DNA of 64,000 nt from Pardosa pseudoannulata (GCA_032207245.1 CM063500.1:79154625-79218624), one strand, 5' to 3'. Positions 43,740-55,911 are shown, counted from the first letter of the stretch. Made by a program: numbers and translations. The notes: a model not told the origin generated them from the letters alone.

Positions 43740-44990
43740 AAATTTTCACTATCGGAGTTAAACAGGTCTAATATATTTTCGAGAAAGTGTTTGAAAGTTC
43801 ACTTTCACTATAGCTGTTTTCGCTGTAAGTGGTTTCCTCTCTCGTTCGTGTTCTTCCGATTTGCTAACAATCTCGGCTTTTATAAATCCGGATTGGATTG
43901 TTGATACTGTTACACTTTTCCAGGCTTTATCGACCGATTCTGCGACTTCAGTGTAAGACGCACTTTTCATATTACCTCTCTTTGGAAATGTATGCAAGCC
44001 TTTTGGCATGCAATTTTCCTAGCATGCACGTACATGGGACTTGGTCTTATTAACGCTAAATCGAGAAGTTGCAGGATTTTCGTTAAACTTCCATAAATAA
44101 TGCAAAGTTCAGCACCGATACATTTTCTTCGGCCCCGTTTTTACGGTTTCTTTTAAATGTACCGTCATAGAATCCATAAGACCTTTTGAACTGAAAAAAA
44201 AAGCACTTTCTCGTTTCTTCCAAACTTCTTGGAACCAATCAAGCATAATATTTTCATTTACCCAGATTTTTTCATTGCAACGTATGACAACATTTCGAGG
44301 GAACTTACCTTTAGGCAGTTTTTCTTTTAAATATTAGAAGTGGTTTTAACTTCGTGACTTAGCTACAGCAGGCAACAATACTGTAAAATGGGTTTTTTCT
44401 TTATCTGTTGTTGTAAGCGATACAGTTTTACCGTAAGTATCAACGGGGCGATTCGGTGGGCAATCAAATGTCAAAGGAACTTCATCCATATTTATATTTT
44501 TTACTTCATCTTCAATAGCCTTCCTTGTAAATTGGAAGAAAGGTGTTTTCTTGGCCTCATAATCATTTGGAACTACTTGATTCATAGTTATTCTAGTACG
44601 GACTCGCAAGTTTTTCCTACTCATGGAACGATAGGCCGATTTAATTCTACCTTTTTAAAATTTGAAATCTTTATTTTTTCTGCCATAGATTTTGCTCGGA
44701 GATGAATTTTAACGAGAGAAACAGAGCGGCTTACATTTCTCTGTTCGAGAACCCAGCTATGTAAATCGTCTTCTAATGCAGGCCATTGTATTTTTCCACG
44801 ATGATGGGATGGCTTTCTTCCCATATTTTTTTAAATGTTTCATTTGGCTTGCGCCAATTTCTTACTGCTTCTGACCTCAAAATAGCGGCCCGCTTCTCTA
44901 TTTCCATCCGATTCTGCTTTCTGAATTACTTTGAGCTTGAAATCAGCAGTAAAACTGCGATGTTTTAAAGACATAATGAATGATCAATTA
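43740..44990 (-). pseudogene. Tigger/pogo-like transposase pseudogene
   Basis: Minus strand, in order: HRSFTADFKLKVIQKAESDG (first helix-turn-helix), GKIQWPALEDDLHSWVLEQR with VSLVKIHLRAKSMAEK (CENP-B-type DNA-binding domain), then DEVPLTFDCPPNRPVDTYGK and TVSLTTTDKEKTHFTVLL, the start of the DDE_1 catalytic domain with its first Asp lost or degenerate region just before (NMDEVPLTFD), then RGNMKSASYTEVAESVDKAW at the C-terminus. Several stops, frameshifts and an internal deletion of the second-Asp region; inactive. Confidence 0.85.
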
Positions 44991-45239
44991 CCACAAATCA
45001 AAACTTTGAAAACAAAGCACTCTGTAACGAGTGGTCCTCGTGGTGAAATGACTTTCGACCCTCAACTTTCAATCTTGAACCCATCCACTCGGTGTTGCCA
45101 TTTAGAGCTGTAAATAGTGACTTCGATATTTTCTCGTACTCCAGGACATGATTTAAAATGTCCTATTTGCTACTACTAAATTGTTCTGCTGTATGGTTTT
45201 ATTATTATTATTTTAAGGTTTATTACTGATACGGTACGA

Positions 45240-45545
45240 TGATACAGAAAATGCCATCCCTCGTGACCTGCCCAGAGCTGTTGGTGTAGCCAACTTTAGA
45301 ATTAAAACAGGACATGACTACCTTTTAAAGCATTAGTACAGATTTGGTTTGGCTGACACCCCAACTTGCTCACTATGCAGTGTCTTTAACATGTTTGGAG
45401 ATCACTTGATCATTTGTTCTGGACTTAATGACTTAGCAGCAGTCAATTTTGCTAAAAAAATTTCTCACTTTGTCTGTCTGTCTAAACTCTATTGGACTGC
45501 CCATCACATACTAATGGTAATCATGCCAAGATATGACGTAAGCCA
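45240..45545 (+). pseudogene. LINE 3' fragment inserted near the Tigger 5' side
   Basis: Reads IPRDLPRAVGVANFRIKTGH, DYLLKH, stop, then YRFGLADTPTCSLCSVFNMF and GDHLIICSGL. This is the C-terminal zinc-knuckle-like C-x2-C...H-x4-C region of Jockey/R1-type LINE proteins, ending LYWTAHHILM. Confidence 0.75.
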
Positions 45546-46320
45546 AGATACGAATCGTGCTTTTGTTTACATTTGATCATCGGCCGTTCGTGCGACGTGC
45601 CTCTTTACTTCCTCTTCCGATATTCATGATTTGAGAAATGAACAACCAGCAGATAATATGCAGCTGAAGAAATTTGCCTTTTTAAACACAGACAGTCCGC
45701 AGACTATACTTGCGAAATTACGGTATGTATATATAATATATACAGAGTCAAAATATTACTCTAAGCAATTCTGAAATTTTAAATTAAAATTTTCCAAATA
45801 ACCCTAAAGATGGTGTTTTAATTTTACATGATTCAGGGGGGATTGTGCTTCTTAGTATAAACCTTGAAATTTATATCATTTGTAAACAAAACCCCTTAAA
45901 TAAAATAGTTGATTACATATAACAAATAATTACATGTTACTAATATTAGATTTAATGTATTGTTAGCAAACTTTAAGCAGAGATTTTAAGTATTAGTAAA
46001 TTAATGTTGTGCCTGCTTTAATTTTAACAATTAAAATGAAATCCTTTAATTTTTGATATGATAAATAACTTTTGATAAACCAAACTTCTTTTGAGGAAAC
46101 TCGCTCTTAGATGTTTGATAGATTAGCTTTCTTTGAATTGGAATTTTAAATCTTGAATATCAAATACATTTTATATGCGATAAATCGGTTTTTTGGTGCA
46201 ATAAGTGCTAGGTTAAACTATTACCAGACACAGAAGTAAAATATTTAAAAAAAAGAGGGAGAAAGGAAGAAAAAATAAAAAAAATTATTAAAAAATATTT
46301 TGATTTATATAATGCAAAGT

Positions 46321-46890
46321 TAGCTACATTTTGTATAGCAATTTACTTGACCCTACGGTGGAACCCTACGGCTTCTTGAAGCAATGCGTTGACCTCTCAA
46401 TGGATCTTCCGGGGGTCAGTTTCCTTACTGATCTACTGTCTATGGTCTCAAAGAAAAATGACGCTCCGATTTGCTTTCGGCAATTTGCTCTTGAAATTAT
46501 AAATAACGTCTCAGACGGAACTATGCTAATATATACTGATGGTAGCAAGAATAAGGTATCCCACGCTGGTAGTGGTGTTGTCAGAGATCCCAACCTGATT
46601 TTAGCTCAGTTTTTAAAAGTGAGCTTGTTGCCATCGATGAAGGACTGAGTTATTGAATGTCTTTACACCCTAAAGCCATTTGGATTCTGACTGATAGTCG
46701 TAGTGCCATCCAACATTTGTCAAAATGGTGTAACGTTGGCGACAAAACTGGTACTTCAGTTTTCACTAAATTAAAACAAGTCTCGCTCTCTTGTGATGCG
46801 CATTTGCCGTGGATTCCCTGATATGTAGACATTTGGGGTAACGAGGAGGCGGATACTTTGGCGAAGAAGGGTGCCGGGGAGGGATATGGC
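46321..46890 (+). pseudogene. LINE fragment A (RNase H domain)
   Basis: Frame 46331-46648 reads SNLLDPTVEPYGFLKQCVD and LEIINNVSDGTMLIYTDGSK then HAGSGVV, the RNase H start (TDGS carries the first catalytic Asp). Frameshifts follow (SVTRRRIL, DILAKKGAG-like). Closely similar to 48108-48735. Confidence 0.8.
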
Positions 46891-47640
46891 TACTAATAAG
46901 TTTTATGTAATCATTCATATAACTAAAAAACCAAGCCGAAGCTCTTTTCACTTGGCGATCTGGAGTTCGCCAACTGGTTAACAGAAATAAAAGAAAACAG
47001 GAAAGTCGCAGATAAGAAAGGGTGCATGTAAAACGCCTCGCGCGTCCCCGGCTGCACTTTCTTAAGTCCGCACGCCTCGTTCTATACCTGCCCGCCTATT
47101 TTTACTGGGGCAGGTATCTTGGGTTCGTTTAAAGCCTATGTGGCCGACAATTAATCACAGCAGCGACAAAACTCTTGATTAACCATTTATTATTAAGAAG
47201 ATTTAAAAATAAAACATAAATACACTTCCGTTCATACTCGAACAGGGCTCAAATAAGACCGAGGACAAAAATAAACTGTGCCGAGCGGACAAACACCTCC
47301 CTCGGTCTCTCCTCCTTTCCGAAGAAAAAAAATCTTTGTGAGGGCCGGGGGGAAACCCCCCTCGGTCAAGTTTTCGCCTCCACGGGAAAATGTCCGCAGC
47401 TGGCGCGGGCGGAATCGCATCTCTCGCCCCCCTCTTGTAGAACTTCATAGAACATAGCTCGCCCACCTTCTCTCGGGGTGTCTGTCTTTGGCCGCCGAAA
47501 AAATCCAGGGGCCATGTAAAACCAACTCGAGTCTTGAGTCTAGTATTACAGTGCAATTTAAGTACGGATGTAAAAAAAAAAGTTATTTAATGTAACCATG
47601 ATAAAAAAAATATTTTTTAAATATTTTGTCTGATATGCCT
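46891..47640. other. GC-rich insert between the two LINE fragments, possible LTR-derived
   Basis: 47020-47560 is strikingly GC-rich for this window (GAGGGCCGGGGGGAAACC, CTGGCGCGGGCGGAATCG). Read on the minus strand it carries CTGTTCGAGTATGAACGG followed by AATAAA-type signals, resembling the LTR-like piece at 49930-50130. No protein recognised; frames at 47203-47556 are shadows of GC content. Confidence 0.4.
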
Positions 47641-49015
47641 CTCAAATTTTAGAAGCATCCTAAATATCTTGGTTTTACTCTAGACCCTGAGTTTACTAGC
47701 AGCAGGCATGTGGAGTCATTAGTGGGTAAGAGTAGGAAACGGCTTAGTATATTGAAATATATCTCAGGACGAGATTGGGGTGCTGACGCAGGAACTTTAA
47801 GAGCTGCCTTTATGGCTATTATCCGTCCTATCTTGGAATACAGTTTTCCCATACACTGCTGTGCGTCTACAACTAATCTTCAGAAATTGGAGAGAATGCA
47901 GCTTAGCGCTTCTCGAGTTATACTGGCTTACTTAACAGCTGCCCAAGCGATATTATGTTGTTTGGGGCGGACCTTCAACCTCTGAGTCTCAGACGGAACT
48001 CGAGTCTAGGGAAATATTAAAAACTTTACAGCTATGGTTCCCAAAATCGTACCTCCGATTTATTGCGGCATTTGCATAATAACGAGAGACTTACGAAACA
48101 CAGTCCGTTTATCTACATTGAGTATAGCAATTTACTTGACCCTATGGTGGAACAGTACTTCTTGAAGCAATGCATTGACCCCTCAATGGATCTTCCAGGG
48201 GTCAGTTTCCATACTGATCTACTGTCCAGGGTCTCAAAGAAAAATGACGCCCCGATTTGCGTTCGGCAATTGGCCCTTGAAATTATAAATAACATCCCAG
48301 ACGGAACTACGCTAATATATTCTGATGGTAGCAAGGAATCCCACCCTGGTAGTGGTGTTGTCAGAGATCCCAATGGAATTGTTAAAATAAAGAAAAGAAA
48401 TCCTGATTTTAGCTCAGTTTTTAAAAGTGAGCTAGTTGCCATCGATGAGGAACTGAGTTATTGAATGTCTTCTTTAGACCCTAAAGCTATTTGGATTCTG
48501 TCGGATAGTCATCCAACCATAGTAATATTTACCATATACCAAGTCATAGGTGCCATCCAATATTTGTCAAACTGGTGTAACGTTGGTGACAAAACTGGAA
48601 CTTCAATTCTCACTAAATTCAAACAAGTCTCGTTCTCTTGTGATGCGCATTTGCCGTGGATTCCCTGATATGTAGACATTTGGGGTAACGAGGAAGCGGA
48701 TACTTTGGCGAAGAAGGGTGCCAGGGAGGATATGGCTACTTCTAATTGTCTGACTTACCTTGAACTGTAACTGCCAGAAAACACATTGATAAAAAGTCTT
48801 TGCTTTTCCTTCTTTCTCAGTGGCCATCTTAGTGGCCTTGTCTTCCAGGGTAGTTCAAAACCCCACCCAATTTGTCCAAAATGTAACAAAGAGCAGGTTT
48901 TTCCGGGACATATTCTTAGTTACCCAGGTTTATCCTACGACGACCTATCAGATTTATCTGTCCTAGTCTGGCTTTTTTGAAGGGGAATCCATGCTGGATA
49001 GTTTGCAGCAGTTAG
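47641..49015 (+). pseudogene. LINE fragment B (RT thumb, RNase H and C-terminal region)
   Basis: 47650-47985 reads KHPKYLGFTLDPEFTSSRHV and RKRLSILKYISGRDWGADAG with RPILEYSFPIHCCAS, the post-catalytic thumb of invertebrate LINE reverse transcriptases. 48063-48464 is the RNase H domain (TLIYSDGSK, SGVVRD). 48786-48980 reads HLSGLVFQGSSKPHPICPKC and GHILSYPG, the C-terminal C-x2-C...H region. In-frame stops at several points; 5' part absent. Confidence 0.82.
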
Positions 49016-49126
49016 CTTTGAAAGGAAACGTCAAAATTTGGAGATAAAATGTAGTTTATTCAAGTAATCTATCTTTGACGCTCTCCCGCCAATACGTTTT
49101 TGCATTCGCTCTTATAAAAGTGTAAA

Positions 49127-49620
49127 GGCCCCTCCACACTATGGCCCACTGCAAGCCATTACCACCGCCTGGATGGGGTTTGGCTTATCGTAGTCGATGG
49201 CGGCAGACGATGAAATAGCCTTGGCGAACGATGGCTTCCGAAGCGGTTTTTCTCCAAAGATCAAAGGGCCGAAAGATGGCCGATTGGTTAGGGTGCTGGC
49301 CTTCGGTACCGGAGTTCGTGGGTTCCAATCCCACAGTGGCATGAATGTTCGTAGCCGTTCGGAATCGGCTTTAAACTGTAGGTCCCGGTCTCATTAGCCA
49401 TCGTGTTGTAAAAAGTAGACCGTAGCACTCCAATCCAAACCAAACCAAACCTAACCAAAGATCAAAGAAGCCAGATGCGCTACTAAAGTGTGCAGTAGAC
49501 CCTATGGACGAATCCACGTGTTTGTATCATTTAGTGGCCCAGCGTGTGGATGCAACCCGTGAACCATCTTTCGAGGTCACCATCAGGAAGTGGTGAACAA
49601 TTGGCCATAGTGTGGAGGCT
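49127..49620. mobile_element. MITE with CTCCACACTATGGCC termini, split by a SINE
   Basis: Left GGCCCCTCCACACTATGGCC, right GGCCATAGTGTGGAGGC (about 16-bp inverted repeat). Target duplication uncertain (TA/3 bp). No coding. The SINE at 49267-49449 interrupts it. Confidence 0.7.
49267..49449 (+). mobile_element. tRNA-Arg-derived SINE inside a MITE
   Basis: GATGGCCGATTGGTTAGGG head, GGGTTCCAATCCCAC box B, CGTTCGGAATCGGCTTTAA body, CCAAACCAAACC tail. Exact 13-bp duplications CCAAAGATCAAAG at 49254-49266 and 49450-49462. Confidence 0.92.
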
Positions 49621-49677
49621 ACATAAAAGGAAGCAAAAGAGCCAGCCAATGAGTCTGTCACGTGGGGGACGACGTCA

Positions 49678-49796
49678 GAAGCGAAAGTTAGTTTCGTGAG
49701 TGTGTTTATATAACACTCTCAGTAACTAACTTTCGCTTTAAATGTTAGCTTAGCTCAACTATTCTTATATAGAATAGTTGAGCTAAGCTAACATTT
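49678..49796. repeat. Two adjacent hairpins (inverted repeats)
   Basis: First: GAAGCGAAAGTTAGTT (49678) pairs with AACTAACTTTCGCTTT (ending 49740), with inner GAGTGT/ACACTC pairing. Second: perfect 26-bp arms 49740-49765 and 49771-49796 around a 5-nt TATAT loop, arm core GTTAGCTTAGCTCAACTATT. Confidence 0.9.
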
Positions 49797-49924
49797 TTTT
49801 TCGAAATCACCAAAGGTTACCACAATCAGAAGAGAGACAAAGACATCGCGCCAAGGGTAGAAATTAATTTATTTTAGAACATCATTATAATTAAGTTGGT
49901 AAGTTATGGTTAAAATATCATAAC

Positions 49925-50130
49925 ATATGTATACATATTGTCAAGTGGATGCAAGTACTAGTTGCACACAATGAAGAGTCAAGTTTAGAAATAACAGTTT
50001 ATTAAAGTTCGTACTCGAACATCAACTGCCGCTCGCAGTTTTAACACAGGCTTTTATAGGGTAACAGAATATTCTAGATTTATTTTAATGATACAGAAAA
50101 TTTGCGTATCTTAGGAGTCTTCTTGACTAT
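49925..50130 (-). mobile_element. Possible solo LTR, minus strand
   Basis: Read on the minus strand: TATAAAAGCCTGTG (TATA-like), about 50 bp further GTTCGAGTACGAAC, then TTTAATAAACTG (poly-A signal-like) and a TTGTGTGCAACTAG end. This order fits U3-R-U5 of an LTR retrotransposon. Borders and target duplication were not resolved. Confidence 0.4.
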
Positions 50131-50164
50131 TTAACAAAGCGAACATAAAATTACGGAAATAAAT

Positions 50165-50240
50165 TTGTCCTGACTCAGGATCGAACCGGAGACCTTTCGT
50201 TTCGTAGCCCAAGACTTTAACCATAGAGCAATTTCAAACA
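50165..50240 (-). repeat. tRNA-like sequence, minus strand
   Basis: Reverse complement has GGTCTCCGGTTCGATCCTGAG (box B GGTTCGATCC) and TGCTCTATGGTTAAAGTC (box A-like), but no full cloverleaf, so it is a likely tRNA-derived repeat head and not a functional tRNA gene. Confidence 0.45.
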
Positions 50241-50689
50241 ACGTCACGAACTACTTTAATGCCCTTCCCATTCATTTCCATGTTTACGACAGCCAATAGG
50301 CAAACAATAAGCTGCCCTTCCGTTTTAAACAAGAGTCAGAATTGTTAGAAGTTGAGATGTACCCTGCTGTGTGAAATCGCCTTATTGTGCCATTGAGCTC
50401 GGCAAATTCCATTTGAAATGTGGTAATATAATATACACATATGTATAATACATACATATATTTTGTTATTTTAAGAGTTATTCCGCTACGTCGCGATGTT
50501 ATGCAATAGGTATATGGAAATACGATGATCTTACATTGGCAGTCGGACATGAATTTTTTAAATCATGGGTGTGTCCAGACTTTTAGATAAGGTCCTGTTT
50601 GTGTGAAATTATGGCAAACTTCGGAAGATTTTTCCCTAAACCCACGTCTTTGAACCAATTACATTTTGCGGTGGTCAACTATCTTTTTA

Positions 50690-50900
50690 AATGAATTCAT
50701 CGTGATTCTAAACTGCATTCACCGTATTGGGAGACTTTAGAGGAGCATGAAGATAAGCACGTTTTTGAGCTTGTACCAGATAATTCTCAGCCAAAAAACA
50801 AACCATTTTTTAACTGTCTCCTAGGGTACTACACAGTTCTGGAAAATTAAAATTTTTACTGATCCCGTCATATGACAGGCTATATGCTAGTTAAATATAT
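50690..50900 (+). repeat. Interspersed repeat family X, copy 2
   Basis: ATGAATTCATCGTGATTC, ATTCTCAGCCAAAAAACAAA and CATATGACAGGCTATATGCT match copy 1 (1990-2190) and the inverted copy at 58348-58530. Confidence 0.8.
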
Positions 50901-51732
50901 TTTTTATTGTTACTATTGTTTAGCTGTTTTTAGTTTATTTTATAGTTTTAATATTTTTTTGTTTATATGATCTATTCAAGTTTTATAGGCTTACATTTAT
51001 CAACAATTTATATGGGGGGAGACATTTTACATTTTTGCCTGCTAGAGCCGAGACTGTCAAGAGTTTGACAGTGAAATAAATCATTGACATTTCGATACAT
51101 CACTGTGGATTACTTGAATTGCTAGTTTGTACTAGAAAATCCATATGTACTAAAAGTTAAAACGTTATAGTTGCAAAAATTAAAATCCAAATTTTTTTTC
51201 TCAGCATAGCTTTGAAGCTTGATTGTAAATTTATTGATCAATAATTTTAAGAATAGTCATTTGACTAAAAAATATAATAAATTGTTTTTCCACTGATACG
51301 TAACTTAATTGTAAATTTCTTATCAATGAACGTAAGAATAGTCATTTGACTAACAGATGTATTATAAAGTGTTTTGCTATTGCTGCTTCCAAACGTTTTG
51401 CGTAAATTTGCGCTTCTTTTGACTTCAAAAATGCACTACGGTACCCAACCACATTCATTTCACGATGTAACTGAGTCTGAAGTGGATAGAATTCGTTTCA
51501 TGGACCGCACCCAAATTGTAAATCTGTCGTATTGGACTAAACACTTTTCTTTTAGATAGATCATTATAAGAAGTATTGGAGATGAAAAAAATACATTTAT
51601 TCTCGTTTAAAAAAATCAATAAATGTAAAAATTGCAGGAGGATGGCCTAATGGTAGAGCGCTACTGTTTGTTCGCGGGTTCGAATCCCGTTGCTGGCAAG
51701 GATGCTTGTAGTCGTTCGGAATTTGTTTTTAA

Positions 51733-52328
<596 letters not shown>

Positions 52329-53308
52329 TTAACATAAGTCCCGATCTCATTAGCCTCGTGTTCCGAAAAAGATAGACCGTATCGCTGGAAACCAATAGAT
52401 TACAAAGGTTACTGGTAGAATAAATGATTACAACCTATTCAGATCAAAATCACAATTCTCAAAGTATTTTCATGTGGTAAAAATTAAGTATAAATTCTAG
52501 TTTTAGCTTATAATATACTTAATAGGATCACTATTTAGAAATCTGTTTTGGATACACAGATTGAGTTGAACCAGATATTTCTATCGGATTTTCATGTTGG
52601 ATTGTTCTTGAAGAATTTGTGGAGTCATTGCATTTGGCGAATGTCATAACTTATGATATCTAGCGAATTAAATTATGTAAATCCATTTATCGATATAGCT
52701 AGTATTGTAAGAAATGACAATTTTATCCCAACATGTCAAGGCTGCCATATGCCGCAAAATGACTTGCCAATCAACAATACAGAGAGGAAAAAATTAGTTT
52801 CATCCTTCGCAGAAGGCATTGTGGTTTCTTGGCGAGATCGAATGACCTCGCACGTTTAATGGCCTTGAGAAAGGCAACCGCGAAAGTGAAACATGGATAT
52901 CTTTAGTAGGTATTATTTCTTATGTATGGATACTGTCCGAATGTAAATGAATCTTTCTAAAGGGCAATCAAACATTCAGAAATGTGTAAACAAGAAAAAT
53001 TTTACCGCATAATATTTGAACAGGAAAAGTAAGATGTTCTGGAACGTCTACTTGTAATTCGTTTTCATCTGTCGAGTTTCTGTAAGTACTAGGAAAAGGT
53101 TCGCTCAAAATTGTGAATATTTTTTCAAAATCTGCCTTGGTGTTGTAATAGCACTGAAATATGTGAATAATAAGGATAATTCCAACATCAGTTAATAAAC
53201 AATAGCTGCGTCCTCTTCAATGTTTATTTACTGGCAAAATTTATAGTGTGTACATTTTTAAACTGTGTATTATTCAAAATCGTAGAATAACAATTCCGTA
53301 TTGGATCT

Positions 53309-53462
53309 GGTCAATTGTCGGACTATAGCAAAGGTCGTGGGTTCGAATCTCGTTGCTATCATGTTTGTTCTTATTCGTTCGGACTCTACTTTAATTACTC
53401 TCATTAGCCTTTTGTAACCCACTCCCCCCCTAAAAGGCTCTTAACCAAACTAAATCAAACTA
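53309..53462 (+). mobile_element. Diverged SINE
   Basis: GTCGTGGGTTCGAATCTCG (box B), TTATTCGTTCGGACTCTAC, TCTCATTAGCC body words and AACCAAACTAAATCAAAC tail. Head strongly altered. Confidence 0.65.
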
Positions 53463-53661
53463 AATTGGTACGTAGCAAGAATTTCTGTATGGTAGGTAGG
53501 AAGGAGTTCTATAATATCCAAATCTATTCAGTTACTTTGAGCGCCAATAACAAAATATCTGTGATAATTTCTGACTCAGATTATCTGCATTATGAATTGT
53601 CAAAGTATACGGGTAATAACACTCGCAAATATTTCTTCGTTAAGGAATTTCTTGTGAAGTA

Positions 53662-54069
53662 CAGAGGCTGTTCGCACATTTTTTAGACTATGTTGGCTAG
53701 CGGTATAAAAAAATCTTTTGTTGCAAAATAAATAACAATACTACTATGTTTGTATACTACTATGTTTGTATATGTATGCAATAGTACTATGTTTTCTAAA
53801 GTCAAAATTATAGTCTGCGGCTTGAGAGGTTTGTTTTTATTCAAAATGGCGATTTTGGAATCAGGAATCTGGAAAGCTGTCCAGGAGGAATTGGGATAAA
53901 ATACCGCTTCTGACACTTCAAAGGGCATTATTATCCTGGAAATTACGGTGTCGTAAGATAGTTCAGAATAAGGACTATCAAATAGAACATTTCAAACACA
54001 AGAAATTTTATGTAATTTAGTTTTGTAACTACAATATACATCATCTAAAAATGTTTGAACAGCCTCTGT
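53662..54069 (+). mobile_element. mariner-like element remnant, 408 bp
   Basis: Inverted ends CAGAGGCTGTTCGCACATTT and AAATGTTTGAACAGCCTCTG flanked by TA (53660-53661, 54070-54071). Internal plus-strand reading SRRNWDKIPLLTLQRALLSW then KLRCRKIVQNKDYQIEHF resembles the C-terminus of mariner/Tc1 transposases (W-x-KIP-L...C...H-F). Most of the transposase is deleted. Confidence 0.75.
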
Positions 54070-54483
54070 ATATCAGACGTATTAATACGTATGTTTTCAT
54101 ATACATATCATGTACATGAAAACGTGCTTCTCAGCTAATGTATGTGGTAGACGTATCCAAACATTAGAACTAGAAAGTCTAAGCTTTGCCAAAAATTTAA
54201 AATTAATTAAGAAATTTATTTTAATAGTTTTTGCTATGTACTGTTATATAGAGTGGGCCGCAAAAGTACGCGATGTAGGCCACACGCTGTTTGTGGACCG
54301 CGAGTTTAACATCCTTGTGCTGCTGCATGTTGTGAAGCTACAGATGTCAACAAATATATCCCTATTTTCGGTTTTCTATAGTTAAAAAAAAATATCATGT
54401 AGCTGGTACAATTACTCCCCTCTCCTTTTTTACGATAGGTGGCGCTAGAAAGCCATCGAGTGTGTTCTAGTATAGTGTCAGTG

Positions 54484-55412
54484 CAGTGTTGCCAACCATA
54501 CGATAATTATCGTATATGTACGATAACTTAGGACTCTGTACGATGAAAAATAATCTCAAAATTATGTGACATAATTCTGAAAAACTGTATGATAATTTTC
54601 TGATTTGTACGATAAACCAAAAGTAGAATAATGGAGAATTAAAAGAACGGGTAATTTAACTGCAACATAAAAAATTGAGAATGTCTAATTAATTGTTTTT
54701 ATCACTTTTTCAAATCAAATAATTATTATTGTAGATTTTAGAGCAGCTTAAGGAGCATGTTTTGAGGTGCTTCTTCATTAAGTAAAAGTAAATAATCCTG
54801 TAACAGAAGTTGAGAAAGGCCATCTGTACTGTGTAATAATAGAAGGGAAAGTGTCAATTATAAAAAAAATGTATATTTGTGAAATTAAATATGACCTAGG
54901 TACTAATGTTTGATATTATTTGAAACTAATATAAAATAAAGAATTTTAAAAATGGTTATGACCAGTCTTTTTATCTGTTAGTTATTTAAAATTATTTAAA
55001 TCACTGTTATCTTTAAATACACAAAATGCAAAATTACTGAATATTCACGATTATACTGGAGATATTTCTTTAATGATTACATAATTATGGATAATTAGAA
55101 GTAATTTTGCCTTTTACTTATTCTATTGCAGTTTTCACTAAAATATGGTATTTTTAGTAATTAAACCGATTATTAAATAATAATCGGCTACAAAGTAACA
55201 TAATGGTAAATAATAAAAATTCTGCATTTCTATGTTTTTCCACAGTTTTAAAATCTGATATTAAGATTCAATTGATTAAAAATATATCCTACAAGCGCCC
55301 TCTATTAACACTATTTTGAATTAATTACAAAAATGTACGATAATTTATAAGCCAATGCCATAATTTTTGGACCTAGAATCCATAATTTTGCCTGTGAAGG
55401 TTGGCAACACTG
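54484..55412. mobile_element. hAT element 5, non-autonomous, 929 bp
   Basis: CAGTGTTGCCAACC at left and GGTTGGCAACACTG at right: perfect 14-bp inverted repeats. Exact 8-bp duplications TGTCAGTG at 54476-54483 and 55413-55420. ACGATAAT words repeat inside the left end. No transposase. Confidence 0.92.
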
Positions 55413-55420
55413 TGTCAGTG

Positions 55421-55911
55421 GTCTATGAGAGTGTGTTTTGTGCTCTTTGTTGTTTTGTGTTCTGTGTTATGGAACTTTGAAAGGAAATAAAAATGGTTCC
55501 CCAAAAAATGACTAAATTAATTCTAAACGCCTTTTGAAATAAGAGTCTCGTCCTTCTACAATCAATATTTGGAAGGGGGGATACTATGTAAATTAAGCTC
55601 CTTTCTTCTGTAAATATATCGCATCAAAGTTTTCCTCGCTTGAGCAGAAAATATTTCAGCTATCGAATTTCACCTATTGTCTTCTGTACAGTTAACTGAT
55701 TACGTGAATCCTTTCACATTTACACTATTGCATTAAAAAAAAATTTATATCTCTTAGGAATCTATTCAAAAAAATTTTTGATAAACACATGCCGTACCAT
55801 TGTTTCGAATCAAGCGTTTGTCATATACTTGTTAACTGAACTTAAGGTGACAGTGAACTTTCAGCTGGACGGAATTCGGCTCATATCATTTGTCTATCTC
55901 AATGAATAATG

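Larger units (their letters stand above)
43147..45723 (-). mobile_element. Tigger/pogo-like DNA transposon, degenerate, about 2.6 kb
   Basis: Left CCATATTTCGCACGTATAAT and right ACTTGCGAAATTACGG are imperfect inverted repeats flanked by TA; TTTGCGGACTATACGAG near the left recurs inverted as GTCCGCAGACTATACTTG at the right. It encloses a broken pogo-type transposase on the minus strand and is interrupted by LINE sequence at 45240-45545. Left end has a 20-bp direct repeat (GTGGTATATACCATATTTCG). Confidence 0.65.

Noticed and set aside
47203..47556. Minus-strand frames in the GC-rich patch
   Set aside because: Two overlapping frames are open simply because the region is GC-rich; no recognisable domain.
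50165..50240. Functional tRNA gene on the minus strand
   Set aside because: Box B is good but acceptor and D-arm pairing are missing; it is a tRNA-derived repeat.
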